A stretch of DNA of 41,525 bases from Lachnospiraceae bacterium. Lineage in GTDB: Bacteria > Bacillota > Clostridia > Lachnospirales > Lachnospiraceae. Below are positions 23,653 through 32,058 of this stretch, piece by piece. The notes below the pieces were generated by a model. That model saw only the letters and a list, made by a program, of their open reading frames with translations. It did not search any database and was not told the DNA's origin. Every line of letters starts with the position of its first letter. The stretch's first letter is position 1. Location: the NCBI GenBank assembly GCA_900765975.1, contig CAAFTS010000034.1, positions 1 to 41,525 on the forward strand, read 5' to 3'. A program made the translations under genes and the position numbers.

Positions 23653-24907
23653 TCTTAATTTCTCCCTTCACTCGATACTGATATTCCGGGACATTGTTTC
23701 TATCCTCTTTCTGGATCTTATTCCCTAAATATTGAAAACTCCCATCTTCTTTGAATTTCACTGTTAATTCATGTGTAATGAGGGCATCATTGCATAAAAC
23801 CATATCACATACTGCATTTACCGTTAATGTAATCGTATCATCCGGATTTTCTCTTACTTCCACCACCTCCGGCACAGAAGTCCCAAAAAAGTTCGGAGAA
23901 TAATTGCCGCACCCTAATGGTGCCCATGTATACCTGTTTGTTTTTTCATCAAATTCTGCATACTGCTGCAAGTTTTCTACAGATACTGGAAAATACTCCA
24001 TGATCAAACTTTCGAACTCCTCTTTAGGAATTCCCTCCTGATATTTTTCGAAAGGAAATTGCTCTCCATATTTCATTCTATACAAGTATTCATACAATCC
24101 ATTATAATCTAACGCATCTAAATTGTCCAAATTCCAATCAGAACATAATAAATTATTTCCCTGATACCCAATACTCTGAACACATAATTTTGACATCTCT
24201 CTCTGTTCTTCTGTTCTTGGTTTTACCCTGATCATCTGACTTCCATCCATGATTTCTGTAACTTCTGGCGGTTCCGGTACACATAATTCATAACAAAACC
24301 ATCCATTATCTGTATATTTCCATTCTTTAATTCGGGTATAACTCATATATACAATTCCTGGCTTATCACCTTCCATCCAAACTCCACTTGTAGTGACTAC
24401 ATACATATCTGTACCATCATAATTAAATTTCATCCTACCGATTCCACCATCCTGATGTACAGCATAAATAATCACCGAACCGCTTTTTCCATTCTCACAA
24501 TCGATAAGAAATTGCTCTGCCTTTTCATAGTTCTCCATATCAGAATAGGGGACGGTTACCGAAACTGGAGAGCCTATCTCCATCATAGCCTTTTGCATTT
24601 CAAGCATCGTCTCATCCTGTAGAACAGCATTTGATGACTCTCCCTTATCTGCCAACCTATAGATACCCTGGATCTTTTTCATCATCTCTTTACATTCTGT
24701 AGCTGCCTCCTCCTGTTCCGCTACTTCTAAGGGTAGATCATACCCTTTCTCCCACTGTTCTCTTGCCTCTTGGTTTACATCTTTTATTTCTTTGGTATTC
24801 TCTGCAATCATATTTTCTGATCCTAATTTTCTTTTCTCACAGCCCCATAACAAACATCCGGCTATCAATACCATCATTAGAATTTCATATCCTTTTCCGA
24901 ATTTCAT
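23624..24907 (-). CDS. Lipoprotein, paralogue of the upstream gene
   Basis: A 427-residue protein with a lipoprotein signal (MKFGKGYEILMMVLIAGCLL, lipobox LLWGC, Cys23). The mature part is soluble and mixed alpha/beta, with IKEWKYTDNGWFCYEL, LDYNGLYEYLYRMKYGEQFPF and a C-terminal strand pair DTITLTVNAV / THELTVKFKEDGSFQYLGN. The upstream lipoprotein at 24909-26177 has the same order of motifs (ESWEYTKDGYLMFSG, FYDIFDLFYRKEHMEYGEF, GTLTLKVQAVFP), so the pair arose by duplication. The start lies one base after the paralogue's stop. Possibly the DUF6070 family, but I am not sure. Envelope function, likely BlaI-controlled. Confidence 0.8.
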   Translation of the reverse strand: MKFGKGYEILMMVLIAGCLLWGCEKRKLGSENMIAENTKEIKDVNQEAREQWEKGYDLPLEVAEQEEAATECKEMMKKIQGIYRLADKGESSNAVLQDETMLEMQKAMMEIGSPVSVTVPYSDMENYEKAEQFLIDCENGKSGSVIIYAVHQDGGIGRMKFNYDGTDMYVVTTSGVWMEGDKPGIVYMSYTRIKEWKYTDNGWFCYELCVPEPPEVTEIMDGSQMIRVKPRTEEQREMSKLCVQSIGYQGNNLLCSDWNLDNLDALDYNGLYEYLYRMKYGEQFPFEKYQEGIPKEEFESLIMEYFPVSVENLQQYAEFDEKTNRYTWAPLGCGNYSPNFFGTSVPEVVEVRENPDDTITLTVNAVCDMVLCNDALITHELTVKFKEDGSFQYLGNKIQKEDRNNVPEYQYRVKGEIKNGSRRERIS

Positions 24908-24908
24908 A

Positions 24909-26177
24909 TCAGTTATCTATTTCTCCATACAGTTCTTCCCATTCTGTTCTTGTCAAATGCGGTACATACCACCCAATCGCCGAATCCTGTATTGGTTCAA
25001 GAATACGATTTGCTACATATTGGATTCCTTCATTTTCAATATCACGCACAGTTACCTCATGGAGATACGCCTGTGATAATTTCTGGTAAGGAAAGACCGC
25101 CTGTACTTTCAACGTCAGCGTTCCGTCATCATTTTTCACATAATCAATCACTTCCGGATATGGATATTCCGGGTATTCGACTTCTTCCAATCCTCTTGGT
25201 TTATATTCATACACCTCTTCCTCCGGATGATAAATCGTTTTCGACTGCAGATCTTCGCTGCTGATTTTAAATCTCGACATAATAATCGGTTCAAATTTTT
25301 CTTTTGAGATCAAATATACTGCACATGTTCCCATTGCATTTCCAGCGGTAAACTCTCCATATTCCATATGCTCCTTTCGATAAAACAAATCAAAAATATC
25401 ATAAAAATCCAGTTTCCCAAACTCATCTTCACTCCAGTCAACTAAGAATATATTATTCCGTTCATATCCAATCGGCAATATATATCTACGATTCAGTTCT
25501 CTGCATGTTTCATCTAACGGGAGTACCCGATATGCTGTATATTCCATCGTTTCACTTTTTGTAACCTCGTACGATCCTTCAAAAGCCAACCGCCCCGAAA
25601 ACATCAAATATCCATCTTTCGTATACTCCCACGACTCTGCACGATACAGATCTTCTGATGACAATTTTAATTCACCATCCTCATAGACATAATAGGTTCT
25701 GATTACATTTACATTTCCATCCTTTGTCTCCATATTTCGAATGATACAACTTCCATCTTTTGCAACTTCTACAATCGTCATACGCCCGCTTTTCTCAGTT
25801 TGTGCCTTTTCACAAAACTGTATCACGTTCTCATATTCTGTCATATTAATTTGATTTTCATGATCAACTGCTGTATGCCCATTTTTTCCGAGACAGTTCA
25901 CAAGACCACGTATCATTTCCAAATCATCCAGATTCCCTTCTTTTGCAGCTTTCGAATAAGTTTTACTACAAATCTCCAGAATCTCTTCCGCTTCCTTTTC
26001 TTCTGTTTCAGTTCGTTTCATTGTTATTTCATCCGCACATTTCCTCTCCTGCTGTTCCGATTGATACTCTTTATTTTTCAAGTCCTCCCCTTTAAAATCA
26101 CTGCACCCTGACAAATTCATTGCCACTATTAGTCCAATCACTAAAAATCGACTCTTACAAAATCTTATGTTCTTCAC
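24909..26177 (-). CDS. Lipoprotein, first gene of putative BlaI-controlled operon
   Basis: A 422-residue lipoprotein starting at GTG (ribosome site GAGAGGATGATAGA). The signal is CKSRFLVIGLIVAMNLSGC with lipobox LSGC (Cys25). The mature protein begins with a charged linker (to residue 60) and then the same domain as its paralogue downstream. No enzymatic motif is recognised. A BlaI-type operator (TTACAATTGTAA, 26199-26210) lies 22 bases upstream of the start and another at 26265-26276, so expression probably answers to the BlaR1 signal. Confidence 0.8.
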   Translation of the reverse strand: MKNIRFCKSRFLVIGLIVAMNLSGCSDFKGEDLKNKEYQSEQQERKCADEITMKRTETEEKEAEEILEICSKTYSKAAKEGNLDDLEMIRGLVNCLGKNGHTAVDHENQINMTEYENVIQFCEKAQTEKSGRMTIVEVAKDGSCIIRNMETKDGNVNVIRTYYVYEDGELKLSSEDLYRAESWEYTKDGYLMFSGRLAFEGSYEVTKSETMEYTAYRVLPLDETCRELNRRYILPIGYERNNIFLVDWSEDEFGKLDFYDIFDLFYRKEHMEYGEFTAGNAMGTCAVYLISKEKFEPIIMSRFKISSEDLQSKTIYHPEEEVYEYKPRGLEEVEYPEYPYPEVIDYVKNDDGTLTLKVQAVFPYQKLSQAYLHEVTVRDIENEGIQYVANRILEPIQDSAIGWYVPHLTRTEWEELYGEIDN

Positions 26178-26198
26178 TCTATCATCCTCTCTTTTTTA

Positions 26199-26276
26199 TT
26201 ACAATTGTAAGATTTAAACCTAAAAAAATTTTCCTTCTCTATATTTCATTGATTTACAAAAATATTACATCTGTAA
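26199..26276 (-). promoter_or_regulatory. Two BlaI-type operators before the lipoprotein operon
   Basis: TTACAATTGTAA (26199-26210) and TTACATCTGTAA (26265-26276) share with the blaI operator the extended form ATTACA-nn-TGTARGA. They frame the probable promoter region of the minus-strand lipoprotein gene. A clear -35/-10 pair was not identified. Confidence 0.7.
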
Positions 26277-26304
26277 GAAATAAATGTCAAGTCGATTTTC
26301 AACG

Positions 26305-26339
26305 AAAAATAAGCAGCCATCGGTAGGCTGCCTATTTTT
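26305..26339 (-). terminator. Terminator of the rubrerythrin gene
   Basis: AAAAATAGGCAGCC and GGCTGCTTATTTTT pair over 14 positions with one wobble around TACCGAT, directly after the stop. The A/T-rich arms let it work in both directions. Confidence 0.8.
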
Positions 26340-26343
26340 CAAA

Positions 26344-26943
26344 TTACATTCTCTTATATGGTGCCATTTCATACGGCAAAAAATATCCCTGTTCATGCCG
26401 GCAAACCGGACATACTTTCGGAGCCTGTTTTCCTTCATGAATATACCCACAATTTGTACAAATCCATTTCGCTGAATCTTCTTGATTATAATAATGATTC
26501 TCTTCCAGCATTTTTGCCACGTCACCAAATCTCTTTTGATGCACATGTTCAATCTCTGCAATCTGAAGAAATGCAGATGCCGCCTCAAAAAACCCTTCTT
26601 TTTTTGCAATTTCTGCAAATGCAGGATAGACTTCCTCGTACTCCTCTTTTTCATTATGTTCCGCCGCGCGCATCAATTTCGCAAGATCAGCTTCCCCATC
26701 CACAGGATATCCACCATCTATAAAAATGGTTTCACCCGAAATTTCCTGTAGCAATTCATAAAACCGTTCTGCATGCGCCCGTTCCTGTTCTGCTGTATAA
26801 TGAAATATATCAGCAATTGTATAATCCCCTGCTTTTCGCGCCTTTTCCGCCGCAATTGTATACCGGTTACGTGCCTGACTTTCTCCCGCGAATGCCCGCA
26901 TCAAATTTTCTTTTGTCTTACTCTCTTTAAAATTAACAGCCAT
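26344..26943 (-). CDS. rbr: Rubrerythrin
   Basis: A 199-residue non-haem iron protein. The four-helix ferritin-like domain has metal-ligand motifs ESQARNRY near 21-28, EQERAH (52-57) and EIEHVH (about 130-135). The C-terminal rubredoxin knuckles are CTNC (162-165) and CPVC (178-181). It reduces hydrogen peroxide in the cytoplasm of anaerobes using electrons from NAD(P)H via rubredoxin or flavoproteins. The gene stands alone with its own terminator. A 13-base palindrome ATACTA-G-TAGTAT lies upstream at 26974-26986 and could be an oxidative-stress operator, though it is not a clear PerR box. Confidence 0.95.
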   Translation of the reverse strand: MAVNFKESKTKENLMRAFAGESQARNRYTIAAEKARKAGDYTIADIFHYTAEQERAHAERFYELLQEISGETIFIDGGYPVDGEADLAKLMRAAEHNEKEEYEEVYPAFAEIAKKEGFFEAASAFLQIAEIEHVHQKRFGDVAKMLEENHYYNQEDSAKWICTNCGYIHEGKQAPKVCPVCRHEQGYFLPYEMAPYKRM

Positions 26944-27015
26944 GATACATCCCTTTCTTAATCTAATATGATAATACTAGTAGTATGTACCATGGCTGGC
27001 AAAATATGCTTTATT

Positions 27016-28032
27016 TTAATTGAATCCAATAATTCTCCGCGCTACACTATACGCCATTGATGAAACTTTTCTTCCGGATCGTCCCGGTAAATTCATAGTT
27101 TGTCCCAGAATTCCATGACGAATCTTGAAATACGTTTTATAATCCTTTTGTTTCAAATATTTCCAAAGTTCCGCCTTCTTCTCCAGATTTTCTTTTTTCT
27201 TCGAACGAATGCACAAAATTGAAGAAACTGTCATCATAATCGCCAAATAATTAATCATATATTTTCGTAACTTCTTACTTTGTATCATTCGAAGCTCATA
27301 CATTGAAATCATAGTTTTTGTCACAAAAATCTGCTGATCCACACGCCCTATCATCACCTTTTCATTCACCGATTGATCTTCTCTTCCAATAAAATAACGA
27401 TAGAAATCCACATCCATATAATACAAGGTGCGTACATGTGGCAATGGATAATAAACATAAATATTATCCACATAAAATGTATGCTTCGGCAGCTTTAACT
27501 GGCACAACTTTAACATCTCTGTCCGATATATTACAGAATGCATTAAGATATACTGATCCAGATGAAAGGTTCCTATATCATCCCATCGAAAAATCTGATT
27601 TTGCGGAAGTACGTTACGATAATGTATTACTTTTTTATGTTCCATTCCAACCTTTTCATAAACATAATTTGCAATAACCATATCTACTTGCGATTCTGCT
27701 TCTACAAACCCTTTGATTGTTTCCAAAATTTTCAGTAAGGCTTCCTCGTCTACCCAATCGTCACTGTCTACAACCTTAAAATACTTTCCTGTCGCATAAG
27801 AAAGTCCTGTATTCACAGCATCCCCATGTCCGCCATTCTCTTTATTAATCAACTTTACAATTCCAGGATATTGTTCCTCCAGTTTTCTCCCAATCTCTTC
27901 TGTTCTATCTGTAGAACCATCATTTACAATTAAAATTTCTACATCTTCTCCGCCTGGAAGAATAGAATTTACTGCATGTTCCATATAAGCTTCTGAATTA
28001 TAACAGGGAATTGCAAATGTAATATATTTCAT
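27016..28032 (-). CDS. GT2-family glycosyltransferase
   Basis: A 338-residue family 2 glycosyltransferase starting MKYITFAIPCYNSEAYMEHA, with AAGGAGCGTATAT before the ATG. The nucleotide-binding IVNDGSTDRT motif is at about 36-45 and the metal-binding acidic motif VDSDDWVDEEAL follows near 90. The C-terminal half is basic, helical and lacks clear membrane spans, so the enzyme is cytoplasmic or peripheral. Acceptor unknown; cell-wall or exopolysaccharide sugar transfer is likely. It stands alone and diverges from the phosphofructokinase gene. Confidence 0.88.
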   Translation of the reverse strand: MKYITFAIPCYNSEAYMEHAVNSILPGGEDVEILIVNDGSTDRTEEIGRKLEEQYPGIVKLINKENGGHGDAVNTGLSYATGKYFKVVDSDDWVDEEALLKILETIKGFVEAESQVDMVIANYVYEKVGMEHKKVIHYRNVLPQNQIFRWDDIGTFHLDQYILMHSVIYRTEMLKLCQLKLPKHTFYVDNIYVYYPLPHVRTLYYMDVDFYRYFIGREDQSVNEKVMIGRVDQQIFVTKTMISMYELRMIQSKKLRKYMINYLAIMMTVSSILCIRSKKKENLEKKAELWKYLKQKDYKTYFKIRHGILGQTMNLPGRSGRKVSSMAYSVARRIIGFN

Positions 28033-28072
28033 ATATACGCTCCTTATCATTTCATTTTCTTGTTGTTTTTCG

Positions 28073-28101
28073 AGTATACCACGATTTTTTAGTTTTTCCA
28101 A
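28073..28101 (-). promoter_or_regulatory. Promoter of the GT2 gene
   Basis: Minus strand -35 TTGGAA (28096-28101), spacer of 17, -10 TATACT (28073-28078), about 40 bases before the ATG. Confidence 0.65.
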
Positions 28102-28117
28102 CTCTCTTTGTTACTTC

Positions 28118-28146
28118 TTGCCAGTTCCTTTAGGAAATGTTAAGAT
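28118..28146 (+). promoter_or_regulatory. Promoter of the phosphofructokinase gene
   Basis: -35 TTGCCA (28118-28123), spacer of 17, -10 TAAGAT (28141-28146), about 40 bases before the ATG at 28185. Confidence 0.6.
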
Positions 28147-28184
28147 AAATGCAGTTAAGAATAGAAAAATGGAGGATTTCCCTT

Positions 28185-29402
28185 ATGAAGAAAAATGTAA
28201 TTGTCGGACAGTCCGGCGGGCCTACCGCTGTGATTAATGCCAGCCTGTATGGAGTTGTATACGAGGCACTGAACAGAGAAGATACTCTTGGTACTGTCTA
28301 TGGAATGATAAACGGAATTGAAGGATTTTTATGCGATCAGGTAATGGATATGAAACCATTGGAATTATCCGGTGAATTAGAACTAATCAAAACTACTCCG
28401 GGTTCCTATCTTGGTTCTTGCCGTTACAAACTTCCAGAAGACTTAGAGGACGAAGTATATCCGAGATTATTTGAAAAATTCGCTTCTTACAACATTGGAT
28501 ATTTCTTTTACATCGGCGGAAATGATTCCATGGATACCGTCAGCAAACTCTCTCGCTATGCAAACCAGATTGAAAGCGATATTCGTTTCATCGGCATCCC
28601 GAAAACCATCGACAATGACCTTGTTTTAACAGATCATACGCCCGGTTTTGGCAGCGCCGCAAAATATGTTGCATCAACAGTTCGCGAAATTGCCGTCGAC
28701 GCCTCTGTTTATGACAACAAAAAGTCTGTTACAATTGTAGAAATTATGGGACGCCATGCAGGATGGCTTGCCGCTTCCAGCGTTCTGGCAAGAAAATTCG
28801 AAGGGGACAACCCAGTTCTGATTTACCTTCCAGAAGTTGCTTTCAATCAAGAAACATTTATCGAAAAAGTAAAAACAGCACTGGAAACCACTCCGAATCT
28901 GGTTGTCTGCATTTCTGAAGGAATCAATGACGGAAACGGCACTTTCGTATGTGAACTTGCAAGCGATGTAGGCGTTGATACTTTCGGGCATAAGATGCTC
29001 ACCGGTTCCGGAAAATATCTGGAAAATCTGGTCAAAGAACGATTAGGAGTAAAGGTACGCTCCATTGAACTAAATGTCTGCCAGCGTTGTTCTTCCTCTA
29101 TGTTATCTAAAACAGATCAGAAGGAGGCAATTGCCTCCGGCGCTTACGGAGTCACCTGTGCACTCAAAGGCGAAACAGGTAAAATGATTGCCTTCAACAG
29201 AACGGAAGATTACCGCATTGACTATGTAACAGAAGATGTAAATCTCATCTGCAATCAAGAAAAGACCGTACCACTGGAATGGATCACAAACGAAGGTTCT
29301 GACATCGGCGAAGAATTTATCCACTATGCCACTCCACTGATTCAAGGAGATGTTTCCGTTCCAAGCGAAAACGGATTACCAAAATTTGCTTTTAGAAAGT
29401 AA
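28185..29402 (+). CDS. pfp: 6-phosphofructokinase, pyrophosphate-dependent type
   Basis: A 405-residue enzyme that phosphorylates fructose 6-phosphate to fructose 1,6-bisphosphate in glycolysis. The donor loop is GQSGGPTAVIN (8-18). GGNDSMDT (111-118) and PKTIDNDL (139-146) carry the Asp and Lys that mark PPi use in place of ATP (ATP enzymes have GGDGS and PGTIDND). The GRHAGW and PEVAF motifs are also present. Start chosen at ATG after GGAGGATTTCCCTT. It lies next to the fructose catabolic cluster but has its own promoter. Donor type is inferred from these residues only. Confidence 0.9.
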   Translation: MKKNVIVGQSGGPTAVINASLYGVVYEALNREDTLGTVYGMINGIEGFLCDQVMDMKPLELSGELELIKTTPGSYLGSCRYKLPEDLEDEVYPRLFEKFASYNIGYFFYIGGNDSMDTVSKLSRYANQIESDIRFIGIPKTIDNDLVLTDHTPGFGSAAKYVASTVREIAVDASVYDNKKSVTIVEIMGRHAGWLAASSVLARKFEGDNPVLIYLPEVAFNQETFIEKVKTALETTPNLVVCISEGINDGNGTFVCELASDVGVDTFGHKMLTGSGKYLENLVKERLGVKVRSIELNVCQRCSSSMLSKTDQKEAIASGAYGVTCALKGETGKMIAFNRTEDYRIDYVTEDVNLICNQEKTVPLEWITNEGSDIGEEFIHYATPLIQGDVSVPSENGLPKFAFRK

Positions 29403-29418
29403 AACCCGCAAATCAATT

Positions 29419-29481
29419 ATATGCGCTCTTCTAAGTAGATACGCGAGTGAATAAACACTTACTGCTTAGGAGAGCGCATAT
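29419..29481. terminator. Bidirectional hairpin between pfp and fructokinase genes
   Basis: ATATGCGCTCTTCTAAG and CTTAGGAGAGCGCATAT pair over 17 positions with one wobble. The loop holds a small AGTG/CACT stem. It separates two convergent genes. Confidence 0.7.
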
Positions 29482-29493
29482 TAAATAATTCTG

Positions 29494-30456
29494 CTATTCT
29501 ACAGCACCTCTGATTTTTTCAACTTCTTCTCGCTCCGGCATTGCAAGAATTGCTCCTTTTTTTGTTGTAACAATTGCCGCCGCTGCATTTGCAAATGAGA
29601 GAAGTTCCCCCAAATCTTCTTCTGTCAGATTATAAAAATCATGCTCTAATATATAATTCAATGCACTTCCGCCAAATGTATCTCCGGCGCCTGTTGTTTC
29701 AATTGTTTTCACAGAAAAGCCACTGCGTTCTATGCGCATTCCTTTATAATACGCACGACTCCCCTCTTTTCCCATCGTCAAAAGAATCAATGGAATCTGA
29801 TATTTATCTTGAAGGTATTTAATTCCTTCATCGTAATCTTCTTTACCGGATACAAATTGTATTTCATTATCTGATATTTTCAAAATATCGCATTGAGAGA
29901 ATCCGTACTCCATCTGTTCTTTTGCCAATTCTAATGAGCTCCACAACGGCTCTCGTAAATTTGGATCAAATGAAATTAACGCCCCACTCTGCTTTGCTGA
30001 CTTCACAGCTTTCTTTGTTGCTGCCCGGACTTCGTCCTGTGTCATAGACAATGTTCCAAAATGGAAGATTTTCGCCTGTGAAAGGAAGTCCTCATCAATT
30101 TCGTCCTCTTTCAACATCATATCTGCTCCCGGATTCCGATAAAAAGAAAATTCACGATCTCCATCTGCTAATGTATGAACAAATGCAAGTGTCGTATTTA
30201 CATCATCATCTGTAAAAAGATTTGAGGTGTCAATCCCCACCTCATTTAATGTTTTACGAAGTAATGTACCGAATTGATCATTTCCTACTTTTCCTATAAA
30301 TGCTGTTTTCTTTCCCAGCTTGTTTAACATTGCAAGCACATTGCATGGCGCTCCGCCGGGACACGCCTCAAACAAATGATTTCCCTGCTCACTCTGTCCA
30401 TTCATTGTAAAATCTATCAGCAATTCTCCTAACGCAATTACATCATATTTTTTCAT
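29494..30456 (-). CDS. scrK: Fructokinase (PfkB family)
   Basis: A 320-residue ribokinase-family sugar kinase starting MKKYDVIALGELLIDFT. Characteristic elements are PGGAPCNVLAMLNKLG (motif 1, residues 31-46), FIGKVGNDQFG, and the C-terminal TTGAGDTFGGSALNY with catalytic Asp in GAGD. It phosphorylates free fructose to fructose 6-phosphate. The ATG follows GAGGTGTAGTG; an upstream ATG has no suitable site. It is the last gene of the fructoside operon, after GH32, and feeds the nearby phosphofructokinase. Confidence 0.9.
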   Translation of the reverse strand: MKKYDVIALGELLIDFTMNGQSEQGNHLFEACPGGAPCNVLAMLNKLGKKTAFIGKVGNDQFGTLLRKTLNEVGIDTSNLFTDDDVNTTLAFVHTLADGDREFSFYRNPGADMMLKEDEIDEDFLSQAKIFHFGTLSMTQDEVRAATKKAVKSAKQSGALISFDPNLREPLWSSLELAKEQMEYGFSQCDILKISDNEIQFVSGKEDYDEGIKYLQDKYQIPLILLTMGKEGSRAYYKGMRIERSGFSVKTIETTGAGDTFGGSALNYILEHDFYNLTEEDLGELLSFANAAAAIVTTKKGAILAMPEREEVEKIRGAVE

Positions 30457-30498
30457 CACTACACCTCTATTTCTTAGATTCATCTAATATAAAAGATC

Positions 30499-30540
30499 GA
30501 ACTCCTATTTCTTATCACTCGCGACCTAAGAAATAGAAGT
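30499..30540 (-). terminator. Hairpin between GH32 and fructokinase genes
   Basis: AACTTCTATTTCTTA and TAAGAAATAGGAGTT (minus strand) pair over 15 positions with one wobble, then CGATCTTTTATATT. The weak tail suggests a partial terminator or an RNA-processing or stability element inside the operon. Confidence 0.5.
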
Positions 30541-30553
30541 TCCCTCCTTTAAT

Positions 30554-32032
30554 TTAAAATACCCTTTTTAATTTCCAAGTTTCCACTTTGTCCAACTTCA
30601 CTTGACCACCATATGCTGTAATCATATTGTTTACATCGTCATCCAAGGAGAAAATGTTACAAGTAATATTATTTCGATATTCATCGCTAAACAATTCAAT
30701 ATTACTGCGATCGGAATAGATGTGAATATCTAATTCTTCTTTTCCTTGTAATTGTAACGGACATCTCGCAATTCCCTTACTCCATCCATCAGACATATTT
30801 CTATCGAATCTAATTTCTGAATTTTCGAAATCATACACGACTTCTGTTTTATGTTCTTCTGTTTGTCGCAAAATTAACTTCAATTGTTTTGCTGTGGTTT
30901 CCTTCAGATTAATCTTTATCTTCATCTCGAAGATTGCATCATTACATACCACTTTCGTTTCATTATCCTGTAACAAGACATCTGAAAGTTCCGTTTTGTC
31001 TTCCCGTAATGCCTCTAATTCTTGTACCGGAACGAATTGCAATGTATTATCTTCCCGCAGTTTCACTTCTCTTGGAAGATTGAAGAATCCACACCATCCT
31101 TCTCTATAAGTCGGACCCCAATCCTTCCAGAACGGCATCCAATCCCAGCAATTTCCCCAGCCAACAATCAGTCTGCGTCCATCCGGCGCTTTAAATGACT
31201 GTGGTGCATAATAATCAAAGCCCCAATCAATTTCTCCGGAAATGTTATAACAAAACTTACCTGTATTATAGTCAAAATCACCTACTAAATATACAGAAGT
31301 ACGTTCTCCCCCACCCATTGGTGAAAACATAAGTACATACTTGTCACCCAACGGATAAAAGTCCGGACATTCCCACATAAAGCCCCATTCTCCACGACTT
31401 TCTGCAAGAACATTCACAAATTCCCAGTCAAACATATTTGAAGATTTATACAACAATGCCTGTGCTCGATTATTTCTGCTTGCTCCGCACACCATATAGA
31501 ATGTTCCATCATGCTCCCACACTTTCGGGTCTCTGAACTGATCCGGTGAAACACCTTCCGGCGCTGTAATTACAGGGTTCCCTGCATATTTTTCAAAATG
31601 AATTCCATCTTCACTATATGCAATACACTGTGTCTGTTCAAACCCATTGCCATTATTTGTTGTTCCTGTATATGCAATAAAAAGTTTATCGTTATATGCA
31701 ACAGCACTTCCTGAAAAACAGCCACCCTTTAAATGATTGTCATAAACTTCACTTGGCGCAAGCGCTACCGGCAGATACTCCCAATGAACAAGATCATCAC
31801 TAATAGCATGTCCCCAGTGCATCATTCCCCAAAAACCTTCATATGGGTAAAATTGATAAAAGAAATGATATTTCCCTTTAAAATAAATCAATCCATTGGG
31901 ATCGTTCAGCCATCCAACCTGCGGCATAAAATGAAAATGTTGTCTCATTTTTCCATGACTGACATTCTCCGCATTTTTTTCTATTTCCTGCTGAGCTTTC
32001 TCAATATTTATTTGCATTAATTCTTTTGACAT
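30554..32032 (-). CDS. GH32 beta-fructofuranosidase / sucrose-6-phosphate hydrolase
   Basis: A 492-residue GH32 enzyme without signal peptide, so intracellular. The nucleophile motif is WLNDPNG (Asp44), the stabiliser motif FRDP (R167-D168-P169) and the acid/base motif WECPDF (Glu221). A C-terminal beta-sandwich follows from about 350. It releases fructose from beta-fructosides such as sucrose, inulobiose or short fructans. No PTS genes are present; sugars enter by an ABC transporter, so an unphosphorylated substrate is more likely than sucrose 6-phosphate. Ribosome site CGGAGGCGCATT. It lies between the DUF2961/GH172 gene and the fructokinase gene. Confidence 0.93.
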   Translation of the reverse strand: MSKELMQINIEKAQQEIEKNAENVSHGKMRQHFHFMPQVGWLNDPNGLIYFKGKYHFFYQFYPYEGFWGMMHWGHAISDDLVHWEYLPVALAPSEVYDNHLKGGCFSGSAVAYNDKLFIAYTGTTNNGNGFEQTQCIAYSEDGIHFEKYAGNPVITAPEGVSPDQFRDPKVWEHDGTFYMVCGASRNNRAQALLYKSSNMFDWEFVNVLAESRGEWGFMWECPDFYPLGDKYVLMFSPMGGGERTSVYLVGDFDYNTGKFCYNISGEIDWGFDYYAPQSFKAPDGRRLIVGWGNCWDWMPFWKDWGPTYREGWCGFFNLPREVKLREDNTLQFVPVQELEALREDKTELSDVLLQDNETKVVCNDAIFEMKIKINLKETTAKQLKLILRQTEEHKTEVVYDFENSEIRFDRNMSDGWSKGIARCPLQLQGKEELDIHIYSDRSNIELFSDEYRNNITCNIFSLDDDVNNMITAYGGQVKLDKVETWKLKRVF

Positions 32033-32058
32033 AATGCGCCTCCGATTACTCTCTTCTA

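Noticed and set aside
26974..26986. Palindrome ATACTAGTAGTAT before rubrerythrin as PerR box
   Set aside because: Does not match the TTATAAT-n-ATTATAA consensus; kept only as a remark.
29419..30540. CGCGAGTGA shared by the two operon hairpin loops
   Set aside because: Too short and only two copies; may be chance.
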